NCBI RefSeq assembly: GCF_039904985.1
Contig: NZ_CP157005.1
Location: 3,987,501 to 4,051,500, forward strand
From: Methylomonas sp. AM2-LC
GTDB taxonomy: Bacteria > Pseudomonadota > Gammaproteobacteria > Methylococcales > Methylomonadaceae
DNA: 64,000 nt
Reading direction: 5' to 3'
The position numbers were made by a program, and so were the translations under genes. The stretch's first letter is position 1; each line of letters starts with the position of its first letter. The notes under the pieces were generated by a model, which was not told where the DNA came from, made no database searches, and saw only the letters and a program-made list of their open reading frames with translations. Below, piece by piece: positions 8,842 through 18,800 of this stretch.

Positions 8842-9629
8842 AAATACTTACTAGCTACGCTGTAGGTATAGGGCCGATTTTTTTTGGTATATAGCTAAGC
8901 TTTTATGTTTGATTTTGAATTGCATAAAGTCATGTATTTTATTTGCCTAATTGTGCAAATATATTGCAAGAGCCTTACCAACTTTTTAATAACTATAAAA
9001 ATCAATATTTTAATGGTATTTATAATACCCTTATTTTATTAAACTATGTTATTTAACCTACTTTTACTCATAAAATAGGTGATATGACCTATTTTTAGAA
9101 TGAGTTGATAAATTGTTTTCGGCGGTTTATAGTAGTTAACTTTCTAACATGTTGGATATTGCACAGTGATGTGTTTATGCCACCATTAAAGACGCAGTTA
9201 GTTTTGATAGTTGGTTGGGCTTTAAACCCCGGATTCCGCTGGCGCTGCATCCAGGCTACGGGTAGCTTTTTTGTTTTCGTAGCCTGGATGTAGCGCAGCG
9301 AAATCCGGGTGTCGGCTTTTAAGGCGCTAACATGCTGAATATTGCACGGGTGTGTTTATTCCATCATTAAAGACACAGTTAGTTTTGATAGTTGGTTGGG
9401 CTTTAAACCCCGGATTCCGCTGGCGCTGCATCCAGGCTACGGGTAGCTTTTTTGTTGTTCGAAGCCTGGATGTAGCGCAGCGAAATCCGGGTGTCGGCTT
9501 TTAAATGGCCAACACGTTGAATATTGCACACCAGCACTGCCCATTTATTAGCACAATCCTTTATGTTAGTATTATTTTTGATCTATCATAATGGCGCTTA
9601 TTTTTAACATGGACGACTGATTTTTGCGT
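8842..9629. other. Intergenic region, AT-rich then repeat-rich
   Basis: The part 8842-9110 is very AT-rich and must carry the promoter of the HEAT-repeat gene; I could not pick a unique promoter. From 9148 to 9527 it is filled by a tandem repeat. No gene or RNA is recognised; a small frame at 9105-9293 runs through the repeat and is not convincing. Confidence 0.7.
9148..9527. repeat. Tandem duplication of a 183-base unit carrying the palindromic repeat
   Basis: Two nearly identical units, period about 183, begin at a GTTGGATATTGCAC-type motif. Each contains TAGTTTTGATAGTTGGTTGGG and a paired CCCGGATTCCGCTGG..CCAGGCTACG / TAGCCTGGATGTAGCGCAGC arm. A third start of the motif (GTTGAATATTGCAC) at 9516 shows a further partial unit. 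Confidence 0.88.
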
Positions 9630-11729
9630 ATGAAAAATAAATCCCCCTCCCCTAAACATATTGCCCAGTTTCAACAAGCGGCTGTTTTGCAACAAGCGGG
9701 TAAGCTGCCAGAAGCGGCGCTGATTTTAAAAAAGCTGTTGAGCGCGTATCCATCCGATGCGGCCTTATTGGCAGAGTTAGGCACCAACTTGCTTAATCAG
9801 GGGCAGTATCAACTGGCAGAAAGTCTGTTGGCCCGCTCGCTGGGTATTGCCCCAGAACAACCCGGCACACAGGCCAACCGAGGGATTGCGCTTTCGGAAC
9901 TTAATCGGGGGTTGGAAGCACTGGCCTGTTTTGACCGCGCTTTGGCTTTGCGACCTGATTTTGCCTTGGCACATTACAATAAGGGCAACGTTTTACGGGA
10001 ATTACACCGCTTTGCCGAGGCAGTGGCCAGTTATGACGCCGCCATTAAAATTGATGCGGCTTATGGCTATGCGTATATCAATCGCGGTATTGCCTTACAC
10101 GAACTTAAACATTTTCACGCGGCGCTGAGCAGTTATGAACGTGGCATGGTCTTATTACCGGCTTATGAAGATGCTTTTTATAATTATGCCAATACTTTAC
10201 AGCAATTACAGGCTTATGCGGAAGCGGCTGAATTTTATCAAAAAGCCATTGCATTACGACCCAACTTTATTGCGTCTTATTGTGGTTTAGGCGTGGCCTT
10301 GCAAGAGCTGAAACAGTATCCGGCAGCATTAACGCAATTTGATTTAGCGCTGGCACTTAATCCGCATTACGACTGCCTGCCAGGCTATAGATTCACCACA
10401 CAAATGCTATTGTGCGACTGGCGAGATTTTGAGCTGGAGACACTTAAGCTTTGCACAGCAATTAACGATAAACAGCTGGTTGCCACACCTTTTACCAGCT
10501 TGCTGTTAACCGATAATCCGCAGTTACAACAAAATGCGGCACACATCTGGACACAACAGAATTATCCACCTAATCACTTACTCCCAGCCATTAGCCCTTA
10601 TAACGGGCATGAGCGTATTCGCGTGGCGTATTTTTCTGCGGATTTTCGTAATCATGCTGTTGCGTCATTAACGGCACGATTGTTTGAGCTACACGATAGA
10701 AGCCGGTTTGAGATTGTAGCCTTTTCTTTTGGCCCTACAGTGGAGGACGAGATGCGCACGCGTCTGCAAGCGGGGTTTGATCATTTTTACGAGATTGGCG
10801 ACCGCTCTGATGTTGAAGCGGCAGAGTTTGCCAGACAGTTGGAAATTGATATTGCGGTGGACTTGGGCGGGCATACTGCACATTGCCGAACAGGTGTATT
10901 TGCATGTCGTGCGGCACCGTTACAAGTCAATTATTTGGGGTACTCTGGCACTATGGGTGCTGAGTATATGGATTATCTAATAGCCGACCCGGTATTAATT
11001 CCGCCGGAGACACAGCCGTTTTATACAGAACAGCTGGTTTATTTACCGGATAGTTTTCTGGTTAACGATAACCAGCGCGTAATTTCGGATAGGGTTTTCA
11101 GTCGCCAGGAGATGGATTTGCCTGCCACTGGCGTGGTGTTTTGTTGCTTTAATCATCATTTTAAAATTACGCCAGAGGTGTTTGTTGCTTGGATGCGTAT
11201 ATTGCAGGCGGTTCCGGGCAGTGTCTTGTGGCTTTCCAACAGTCCGCATGCGGCAGACAATTTAAGAATGGCGGCACAAGCACAGGGTATTAGCGCAGAT
11301 CGCCTGATATTTGCGCAGCGGCTGCCCTGCTCCGCTGAGCATTTGGCCAGACACCGTTTGGCCGATCTATTTCTGGATACTTGCCCGTATAACGCGCATA
11401 CCACTGCCGCAGATGCACTATGGGCAGGATTGCCTGTATTAACTTGTGCAGGGGAAGCGTTTGCCAGCCGGGTGGCGGCCAGTTTGTTGAGTGCACTGGA
11501 TTTACCCGAGTTGATTGTAAATACACCGCAAGCTTATGAAGAGCAGGCGATTGAACTGGCTTTACAGCCAGAAAAACTGGCAAAGTTGAAAGCAAAACTG
11601 GCAGAAAATCGATTAAATGCGGCATTGTTTGATACTGAACGTTATACAAAAAATCTGGAAGCGGCTTTTATAGCAATGCATAAGCGAAATCATGCCGGCT
11701 TGGCTCCCGAGCATTTAAAGGTTATGTAG
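9630..11729 (+). CDS. TPR-containing O-GlcNAc transferase, SPINDLY family (paralogue 1)
   Basis: A 699-residue cytosolic glycosyltransferase of family GT41, which links a sugar from a UDP-sugar to Ser/Thr of proteins. An upstream in-frame TTG at 9624 is possible. Residues about 10-280 are TPR helices of the form A..YNKGNVLREL.RFAEAVASYDAAI. The catalytic half starts near 325 with RIRVAYFSADFRNHAVASL, whose His is the conserved OGT histidine. It continues with DIAVDLGGHTAHCRTG, PLQVNYLGYSGTMGAEYMDY and HLARHRLADLFLDTCPYNAH, then ends with a helical tail. The last 85 residues are almost identical to paralogue 2 although the rest is diverged. The stop TAG lies inside a GTAGCCTGGATG repeat arm. 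The target proteins are unknown. Confidence 0.92.
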   Translation: MKNKSPSPKHIAQFQQAAVLQQAGKLPEAALILKKLLSAYPSDAALLAELGTNLLNQGQYQLAESLLARSLGIAPEQPGTQANRGIALSELNRGLEALACFDRALALRPDFALAHYNKGNVLRELHRFAEAVASYDAAIKIDAAYGYAYINRGIALHELKHFHAALSSYERGMVLLPAYEDAFYNYANTLQQLQAYAEAAEFYQKAIALRPNFIASYCGLGVALQELKQYPAALTQFDLALALNPHYDCLPGYRFTTQMLLCDWRDFELETLKLCTAINDKQLVATPFTSLLLTDNPQLQQNAAHIWTQQNYPPNHLLPAISPYNGHERIRVAYFSADFRNHAVASLTARLFELHDRSRFEIVAFSFGPTVEDEMRTRLQAGFDHFYEIGDRSDVEAAEFARQLEIDIAVDLGGHTAHCRTGVFACRAAPLQVNYLGYSGTMGAEYMDYLIADPVLIPPETQPFYTEQLVYLPDSFLVNDNQRVISDRVFSRQEMDLPATGVVFCCFNHHFKITPEVFVAWMRILQAVPGSVLWLSNSPHAADNLRMAAQAQGISADRLIFAQRLPCSAEHLARHRLADLFLDTCPYNAHTTAADALWAGLPVLTCAGEAFASRVAASLLSALDLPELIVNTPQAYEEQAIELALQPEKLAKLKAKLAENRLNAALFDTERYTKNLEAAFIAMHKRNHAGLAPEHLKVM

Positions 11730-11895
11730 CCTGGATGTAAGCGCAGCAAAATCCGGGTGTCGGTTTAAAAACGGCTAACACACTCGATTTAAACGAAAAA
11801 ACCAAAGCTTTACGATGTTTTTTTAGGTATTTAAAAATATCTAGGTGGTTGGGCTTCGAGCCCCGGATTCCGCTGCGCTTCATCCAGGCTACCTG
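11727..11895. repeat. Palindromic repeat pair after OGT 1
   Basis: Arm GTAGCCTGGATGTAAGCGC..ATCCGGGTGTCGG, then about 85 bases, then GGGCTTCGAGCCCCGGATTC..CATCCAGGCTAC. The whole segment, including the spacer TTTTTTAGGTATTT and GGGCTTCGAG, is repeated after OGT 2 at 14699-14865. Confidence 0.88.
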
Positions 11896-11983
11896 GGTTT
11901 TGTTGCGGTTTTATATAACTGAGCTTAGGCATCAAAATCGGTAAGTTAATTGTTATTATATTCTAACGGAGTCATTTTTAATT

Positions 11984-14701
11984 ATGTCTACCAGCACCTT
12001 TATGCCCAACCCTGCCGAATCTTTATTCAATGAAGGCAATCTGTTACAGGAACAGCGTCGTTTTCAGGAAGCGCTAGATTGTTACGCCAAGGCACTGACT
12101 TTACAAGCCAACTTTCCAGAGGCTTTGTGGAAACGGGGTAATGCTTTGTTAAGCTTAGGCCAGTTAACGACTGCGGTTGACAGTTATAACCAGGCACTGT
12201 TGTTACGCCCTGCTTATGCCGAGGCGTTAAATAACCGTGGGATTGCGTTACAAAATTTGGGGCAGCTAGACCAGGCATTGCTTAGCTTTGATGCTGCCAT
12301 TGCCATCAATCCTGACTATGCAAATGCCTATAATAATCGTGGTTTGGTGTTAAAGGCGCTAGGACGCATACCGGAAGAACTGGCCTGTTATACGCAGGCC
12401 ATCCGTTTTAAACCTGATTTTGCCGAGGCGTTTAATAATCAAGGTTTAGCCTTGTACGGTCTGCAACAGTATTCGCAAGCGGCAGAAAGCTTTAGCCAAG
12501 CGCTTGCCATTAAACCCGGTTATGCGAAAGCACATTACAATCTGGGCAATGTGCTGACTGCACAGCAGCTGTATGCGCAAGCTGTCACCCATTACGAAAC
12601 CGCCGTTAGCTTGCAGCCGCAATTTGTTGAAGCGTATATGTATTGCGGATTGGCTTATAAGAATTTACAGAATTTTCAGGCCGCCCTGCTGTGTTTTGAC
12701 CAGGCTATCAAGCTTAGCCCGAATTATGCCGAAGCACATCATAACCGTGGATTGGCCTTACACTGTTTGCATCGCTACGTGGAGGCGCTAGACAGCTATG
12801 CTCACGGTTATGCCCTAAAACCTGAGCAAGATGAGGCTTATTTTACCAACCGGGGCTTATCTTTTCTGGCTTTGGGCAAGCATACGGAAGCCATTGACTG
12901 TTTTGAACGTGTGTTGGCTATTAACCCACAGCATGTGGAGGCGTGTTTTAATTATGCCAACGCACTGAATAATCTGCAACGCTACCGAGAAGCATTACCG
13001 GTTTATCAACGCGTAATTGCTTTGCAACCCGAACTTGCCTTTGCCTATTTGCAATTGGGTAAGGTTCAACATCAGCTCAAGTATTTTTTCGCAGCCTTGG
13101 ACAGTTATCGGCAGACTATGAAATTAGTACCCGAACATGCAGAAGCCTATTTTCTATGTGGCAATACCTTACAACAAATTCATCAATATCAGGGGGCTGC
13201 TGATAACTATCGCCTGGCATTGGTTCATCAACCAGACCATGTGGCCGCGCATTTTGGATTGGGGCTGGCACTGCATGAGTTGAAACGCTACCAAGAGGCT
13301 TGCGTGGTGTATGATCAGGCCACAGCCTTAGACCCCGATTATCAGTTTTTAGCGGGGGCGCGTTTTTCCACCAAAATACAAATTTGCGATTGGCGCGATT
13401 ATGCACAGGAAACAGCACATTTACTGTCACGAATTGCTGAGGGTGAAAAAACTTTATCGCCATTTACGCTGCTGGCTATGACCGACAATTTAGCGGTGCA
13501 AGGCAAAATTGCGGCACTATGGACCGGCTTGAATTATCCGGAAAGATTTGAGCTGCCAGCATTAGCACCTTATACAAACCACACGCGGATACGGGTTGGC
13601 TTTTTTTCTGCCGATTTTCGTAATCACCCAGTGGCTTTTTTAACCGCGCAAATGTTCGAACTGTTTGACAGAAGCCAGTTTGAGCTGTTGGCCTTTTCTT
13701 TTGGGCCAGAGGCAAAGGATGAAATGCGGGTGCGCCTGGAGGCAGGTTTTGATCAGTTTCACAATATTAACGGCAAATCTGACTATGAGGTAGCCTTACT
13801 GGCCAGACAACTGGAACTGGATATTGCGGTGGACTTGAGCGGATTAACCGGGTATTGCCGTACTGGCATTTTTTCTTATCGCCCGGCACCAACACAGGTT
13901 AACTATTTGGGTTATGCCGGTAGCGTGCCGGTAACGTATATGGATTACATTATTGGCGATCCGGTATTGATTCCCGCACACTGCATGCATCTTTATAGTG
14001 AAAAGGTGGTGCATTTACCGGATAGTTTTATGGTAACCGACAGCCAGCGCCAGATTGCGGATAAGGTATTCAGCCGAGCCGAAATGGGGTTACCGGAAAC
14101 GGGTGTGGTATTTTGTTGTTTTAATAATCATTTCAAGATTACACCTTACGTTTTTGCTAGCTGGATGCGCATTTTGCAAGCGGTGCCCGGTAGTGTACTG
14201 TGGTTTTCGCCTAATCCTGAAGCAGAAACCAATCTGAAACAAGCCGCCGAGCAGCAAGGCATAAGTGGCGAGCGTTTGCTATTCTCGCAACGTTTGCCAT
14301 CAATTGCCGAGCATTTAGCCAGACACCAGCTAGCCGATCTATTTTTGGATACCTTGCCATATAACGCACATGCCACGGCAATGGATGCCTTATGGGCGGG
14401 ATTACCGGTATTAACCTGTGCCGGGGAATCTTTTGCCAGCCGGGTGGCGGCCAGTTTGTTGAGCGCACTGGGATTACCTGAGTTGATTGTATATACACCG
14501 CAAGCTTATGAAGAGCAGGCGATTGAACTGGCTTTACAGCCGGAAAAACTGGCAAAGTTGAAGGCTAAACTGGCAGAAAATCGATTGAATGCGGCGTTGT
14601 TTGATACAGAGCGTTATACACGAAATCTTGAGGCGGCTTTTATAGCCATGCATAAGCGAAATCATGCCGGCTTGGCACCTGAGCATTTAAGGGTTATGTA
14701 G
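11984..14701 (+). CDS. TPR-containing O-GlcNAc transferase, SPINDLY family (paralogue 2)
   Basis: A 905-residue GT41 transferase. ATG 11984 is preceded by AACGGAG. The N-terminal part (about 10-470) holds roughly twelve 34-residue TPRs (AEALNNRGIALQNLGQLDQA, ANAYNNRGLVLKALGRIPEE), about 200 residues more than paralogue 1. The catalytic half has RIRVGFFSADFRNHPVAFL, DIAVDLSGLTGYCRTG, PTQVNYLGYAGSVPVTYMDY and HLARHQLADLFLDTLPYNAH. The longer superhelix suggests different protein targets. The C-terminal 85 residues match paralogue 1 almost exactly, indicating recent duplication with gene conversion. The stop TAG again falls inside a repeat arm. Function beyond protein O-glycosylation is not visible. 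Confidence 0.92.
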   Translation: MSTSTFMPNPAESLFNEGNLLQEQRRFQEALDCYAKALTLQANFPEALWKRGNALLSLGQLTTAVDSYNQALLLRPAYAEALNNRGIALQNLGQLDQALLSFDAAIAINPDYANAYNNRGLVLKALGRIPEELACYTQAIRFKPDFAEAFNNQGLALYGLQQYSQAAESFSQALAIKPGYAKAHYNLGNVLTAQQLYAQAVTHYETAVSLQPQFVEAYMYCGLAYKNLQNFQAALLCFDQAIKLSPNYAEAHHNRGLALHCLHRYVEALDSYAHGYALKPEQDEAYFTNRGLSFLALGKHTEAIDCFERVLAINPQHVEACFNYANALNNLQRYREALPVYQRVIALQPELAFAYLQLGKVQHQLKYFFAALDSYRQTMKLVPEHAEAYFLCGNTLQQIHQYQGAADNYRLALVHQPDHVAAHFGLGLALHELKRYQEACVVYDQATALDPDYQFLAGARFSTKIQICDWRDYAQETAHLLSRIAEGEKTLSPFTLLAMTDNLAVQGKIAALWTGLNYPERFELPALAPYTNHTRIRVGFFSADFRNHPVAFLTAQMFELFDRSQFELLAFSFGPEAKDEMRVRLEAGFDQFHNINGKSDYEVALLARQLELDIAVDLSGLTGYCRTGIFSYRPAPTQVNYLGYAGSVPVTYMDYIIGDPVLIPAHCMHLYSEKVVHLPDSFMVTDSQRQIADKVFSRAEMGLPETGVVFCCFNNHFKITPYVFASWMRILQAVPGSVLWFSPNPEAETNLKQAAEQQGISGERLLFSQRLPSIAEHLARHQLADLFLDTLPYNAHATAMDALWAGLPVLTCAGESFASRVAASLLSALGLPELIVYTPQAYEEQAIELALQPEKLAKLKAKLAENRLNAALFDTERYTRNLEAAFIAMHKRNHAGLAPEHLRVM

Positions 14702-14865
14702 CCTGGATGTAGCGCAGCGAAATCCGGGTGTCGGCTTAAAAACTGCTAACACACTCAGTTTAAAACAAGCAAAACCGAGGCTTTGCGGTGTTTTTTAGGT
14801 ATTTGAAAGTATTTAGGTAGCTGGGCTTCGAGTCCCGGATTCCGCTTACGCTTCATCCAGGCTAC
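14699..14865. repeat. Palindromic repeat pair after OGT 2
   Basis: Arms GTAGCCTGGATGTAGCGCAG..ATCCGGG and CCCGGATTCCGCTTACGC..CATCCAGGCTAC around a spacer resembling that at 11727-11895. The first arm supplies the OGT stop codon. The second arm stops just before the stop codon of the converging gene at 14869. Confidence 0.88.
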
Positions 14866-14868
14866 TTT

Positions 14869-15882
14869 TTACCATAGTACACCTTTGCCATGCGAGTAGT
14901 TATCTAATACTTGTACGTAATTGGCACGTTCGTAATCGCTGGGATTGATGGCGTGTTGATGACTAACACTACCTTTAAGTTGTTGGATGGATTGATAGTC
15001 ATGCAGGGTTAACCAATCTACCAAATCATCCAGAATACTGGATAAGCGACTGGGGCCATGCTCCAGCAAAGCGCTACATAAATGCACGACATCGGCACCT
15101 GCCAGCAGCGCTTTTAATACATCACTCGTGGTATGAAAACCACCCGTAACCGCTAGTGATAAATTGGTACGTTTATACAACAAGGCGGTCCAGCGGATGC
15201 GTAACAAGGCTTCTGAGGAGGTGGACAACTCCAATTTTGGCACTACCTGTAAGGTTTCCAAATCGATATCTGGCTGGTAAAATCGGTTAAATAGCGCTAA
15301 GCCATTGGCACCCGCTGCTTCCAATCGCTGCGCAAAATTTAAAGGCGAACTAAATTGTGGCGATAATTTTAGCGTTAAAGGAATGCTAACGATTTTTTTC
15401 AGTTCCCGCAAAATATCCAGATAACGATTTTCTACTGTTTCACTGCTTTCGCTGACATTGGCAGCCAGATGATAAATATTCAATTCCAGGGCATCAGCGC
15501 CTGCTTGCTGCAAAGCCAAGCCATATTCTATCCATCCCCCCAGAGAAGTACCGTTCAGGCTGGCAATCACTGGAATAGACAGACAGCTTTTCAGCCTCTG
15601 CAAGTTTTCCAGATATTGATCTTGATAGGTTTTAATCTTATCGGGTACCGGATGAAAGGAGTCTGCTTCGCCATGACCAATAGATTGCGAATAAAAAAAA
15701 CGCTCCATTTGCTGGTGTTCGGCTTCTATTTTTTCTTCGAACAACGAATACATTACCAGAGCCGATGCGCCCGCATCTTCAAGCCTAATAGCCGTATCCA
15801 GATTCTTACTTAACGGTGAAGCGGAAGGTACCAAAGGATTTGCTAGCTTTAGACCGAGATATTCAGTGGCTAGATCAACCAT
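14869..15882 (-). CDS. Dihydroorotate dehydrogenase-like flavoprotein
   Basis: A 337-residue TIM-barrel protein of the dihydroorotate dehydrogenase superfamily: LGLKLANPLVPSASPLSKNL at the start, IPVIASLNGTSLGGW, ADALELNIY, IPLTLKLSPQ and LAVTGGFHTTSDVLKALLAGADVV (FMN phosphate site). The motif that in true PyrD carries the catalytic residue and NxSCPN-like loop reads ELNIYHL here, so it is probably not a pyrimidine enzyme. Its ATG shares a base with the TAA of the upstream PFOR gene (TAATG), meaning tight coupling. This pairing with nifJ recurs in other bacteria and suggests an electron-transfer or accessory role. Substrate unknown. Confidence 0.87.
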   Translation of the reverse strand: MVDLATEYLGLKLANPLVPSASPLSKNLDTAIRLEDAGASALVMYSLFEEKIEAEHQQMERFFYSQSIGHGEADSFHPVPDKIKTYQDQYLENLQRLKSCLSIPVIASLNGTSLGGWIEYGLALQQAGADALELNIYHLAANVSESSETVENRYLDILRELKKIVSIPLTLKLSPQFSSPLNFAQRLEAAGANGLALFNRFYQPDIDLETLQVVPKLELSTSSEALLRIRWTALLYKRTNLSLAVTGGFHTTSDVLKALLAGADVVHLCSALLEHGPSRLSSILDDLVDWLTLHDYQSIQQLKGSVSHQHAINPSDYERANYVQVLDNYSHGKGVLW

Positions 15883-18800
15883 TATGCTGCTCCTGAAGTG
15901 GTATCGTTAATATGTTGCACTTTACTGGCAGAAACACTGGTCGCTTCGTTCCACTCCAGTTCTGATAGCTGTTTGTAATAGCGATAACGGTTTCTGACAT
16001 CTTGTTGTGCTTGTTGCAAAAAGGCTTCGGCAGCTTGTGGATTGGTTTGCCAGAGCATACTGAAACGTGTTTCTGTCATGACAAAATCCCGATACGGAAT
16101 AGAGGGTTCCGCAGAATCCAGATGCATAGGATTTTTACCCAGTGCTATTTTGCCCGGATCAAAGCGAAACAACGGCCAGTGTCCACTTTTAACCGCCAGA
16201 TTTTGCTGACGATGATTATTGGAAAGATCGACACCGTGCGCGATACAAGGTGCATAGGCAATGATAATGGATGGGCCATCATGCGCTTCGGCTTCTAAAA
16301 AGGCACTGAGCGTTTGTGTATCTTTACCGGCATAGGCCACATGTGCAACGTAGACATTGCTGTAATCCATTGCTAGCAGAGCCAGATCTTTTTTGCTGGT
16401 GGCTTTACCACTGGCAGAGAATTTCGCTACGGCTCCCAACGGTGTTGATTTGGAGGTTTGTCCACCTGTATTGGAATACACTTCGGTATCCAATACCAGT
16501 ATATTGACGTTACGACCGCTAGCCAGTATATGATCGACACCACCATAGCCAATGTCGTAGGCCCAGCCATCACCGCCAATTATCCACACGCTTTTTTTAC
16601 ATAAATAATCGGCTAATTCCAACAGTTTACTGGCAGCGAAATCCGTCTGGTTTTGCAATTGTTGTTTTAACGCTTCAACGCGTTGGCGTTGCTCATAGAT
16701 GCCCGCTTCATCGGACTGATCGGCTTCCAACAAGGCATACACGTTTTCTTCGCCGAGCCTGTCTGTGAGTTGTAATAACAATTCGCCAGCATGCGCTGCG
16801 TGTTTATCAATGGCTATGCGCATACCCAAACCAAATTCGGCATTGTCTTCGAATAAGGAATTACTCCAAGCCGGACCGCGCCCTTGTGCATTTTTAGCCC
16901 AGGGCGTCGTGGGAAGATTACCACCGTAAATAGACGAACAGCCGGTGGCATTGGCGACTATCATGCGATCACCAAACAATTGCGAAGCCAATTTAATATA
17001 CGGCGTTTCGCCACAGCCCACACAGGCCCCCGAAAACTCGAACAAGGGTTGCAATACCATAGAACCTTTTAGGGTATTGGTTTTCAGCAAGCGCCTATCG
17101 TATTCCGGCAGACTTAAAAAATATTCCCAGTTTTTGCTTTCTGTGTCGCGTAGCGCGGCTTGCGGCTGCATGTTCAGGGCTTTATGGCTGACATTGGATT
17201 TATCGCGAATGGGGCAAATATCCACACATAAACCACAGCCGGTACAATCTTCGGGGGCGACCTGATAACTGATGGATAAACCGGGTGGGAAATCCTTACC
17301 CAGCATGGGCGCGTGTTTGAAACTGTCTGGGGCTTGCGCCAATAAGTCGGTCGCTACTATTTTGCTACGAATGGCCGCATGTGGACACACCATGGGACAT
17401 TTGCCACATTGCGTACATAAATCGGTTTCCCATACCGGAATTTCCAACGCCAGATTTCGTTTTTCAAACGCAGCACTACCCGTTGGAAAAGTACCGTCTA
17501 TAGGCATGGCACTCACAGGTAAGCCATCACCACGCCCGGCAATAATCTCTGCGATGACTTTACGGATAAATTCGGGGGCGTTGGCTGCCACATGTGACAA
17601 TGGCTGCACCTGGCTGGTGGCTAAGCTTGGCAAAGGCAGTTGATGCAAACCGGCCAGCGTTTCATCAATGGCTTTAAAGTTAAGCTCTACTATGCGCTGA
17701 CCTTTTTTACTATAGGTTTTTTCCACAGCATGCTTGATTGCCGCTATGGCCTGTTCTTGTGGTAATACACCGGAAATAGCAAAAAAACAGGTTTGCATAA
17801 TGGTGTTAATGCGTTTACCCATACCGCTTTTAGCGGCAACTGCATAGGCATCAATCACAAAGAAACGAATGTTTTTTGCAATGAGTTGTTGTTGCATCAA
17901 CAGCGGCAAACTATCCCATATTTGTGCCTGTGGCGTTTGCGTATTCAGTAAAAATACCGAGTTGGGCGCGGCATTTGCCAGCATATCGTAACGTTCTAAA
18001 AATATGCTTTGATGGCAGCCGATAAAATTGGCATCGTTATCGGCAATCAGATAGGTTGACTGAATGAGCTGTGGGCCAAAACGTAAATGCGAGACGGTAA
18101 TAGCGCCGGACTTTTTGGAATCGTAGACGAAATAGCCCTGAGCGTGGCGATCAGTTTCTTCGCCAATAATTTTAATGCTGTTTTTATTGGCACTGACAGT
18201 ACCATCGCTCCCCAAACCATAAAACATAGCCTGAAAGGTTTCGACCTGAGCATCGGTACGAAAATGGGCATCCCATGCCAAACTGGTGTAACTGACATCA
18301 TCAATAATACCAATGGTAAATTGATTTTTAGGCTGTTCAGCCTGCAGTGCATCGAACACGGCCTTAACCATACCTGGGGTAAATTCTTTGGAAGACAATC
18401 CATAGCGCCCACCCACTACTTTGGGTAATACTGCAAATTTGCCATTTCCACTCGAATAATTTTGTACGATAGCAGTCAGCACATCTTTGTATAAAGGCTC
18501 ACCGTCTGCGCCCGGCTCTTTGGTTCTGTCTAAAACCGCAATTTTTCGGCAACTGGCAGGCAAAGCATCAATCAGATGTTGCGCACTAAAGGGGCGATAC
18601 AGGCGCACTTTTAATAAACCAACGGCTTCGCCTTGGCGATTAAGATAATCCAGTGTTTCGGCTACAGCACCCACACCTGAGCCCATCAAAATAACCACCC
18701 GCTCTGCTTGTGCTGAACCGCTATATTCAAACAGGCGATATTGACGACCGGTTAGGCTAGCGAACCTATCCATAGTGGCTTGCATAATGGCCGGTAATGC

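Noticed and set aside
9148..9527. CRISPR-like array
   Set aside because: Only two long units of 183 bases with repeated, not unique, spacers; a tandem duplication.
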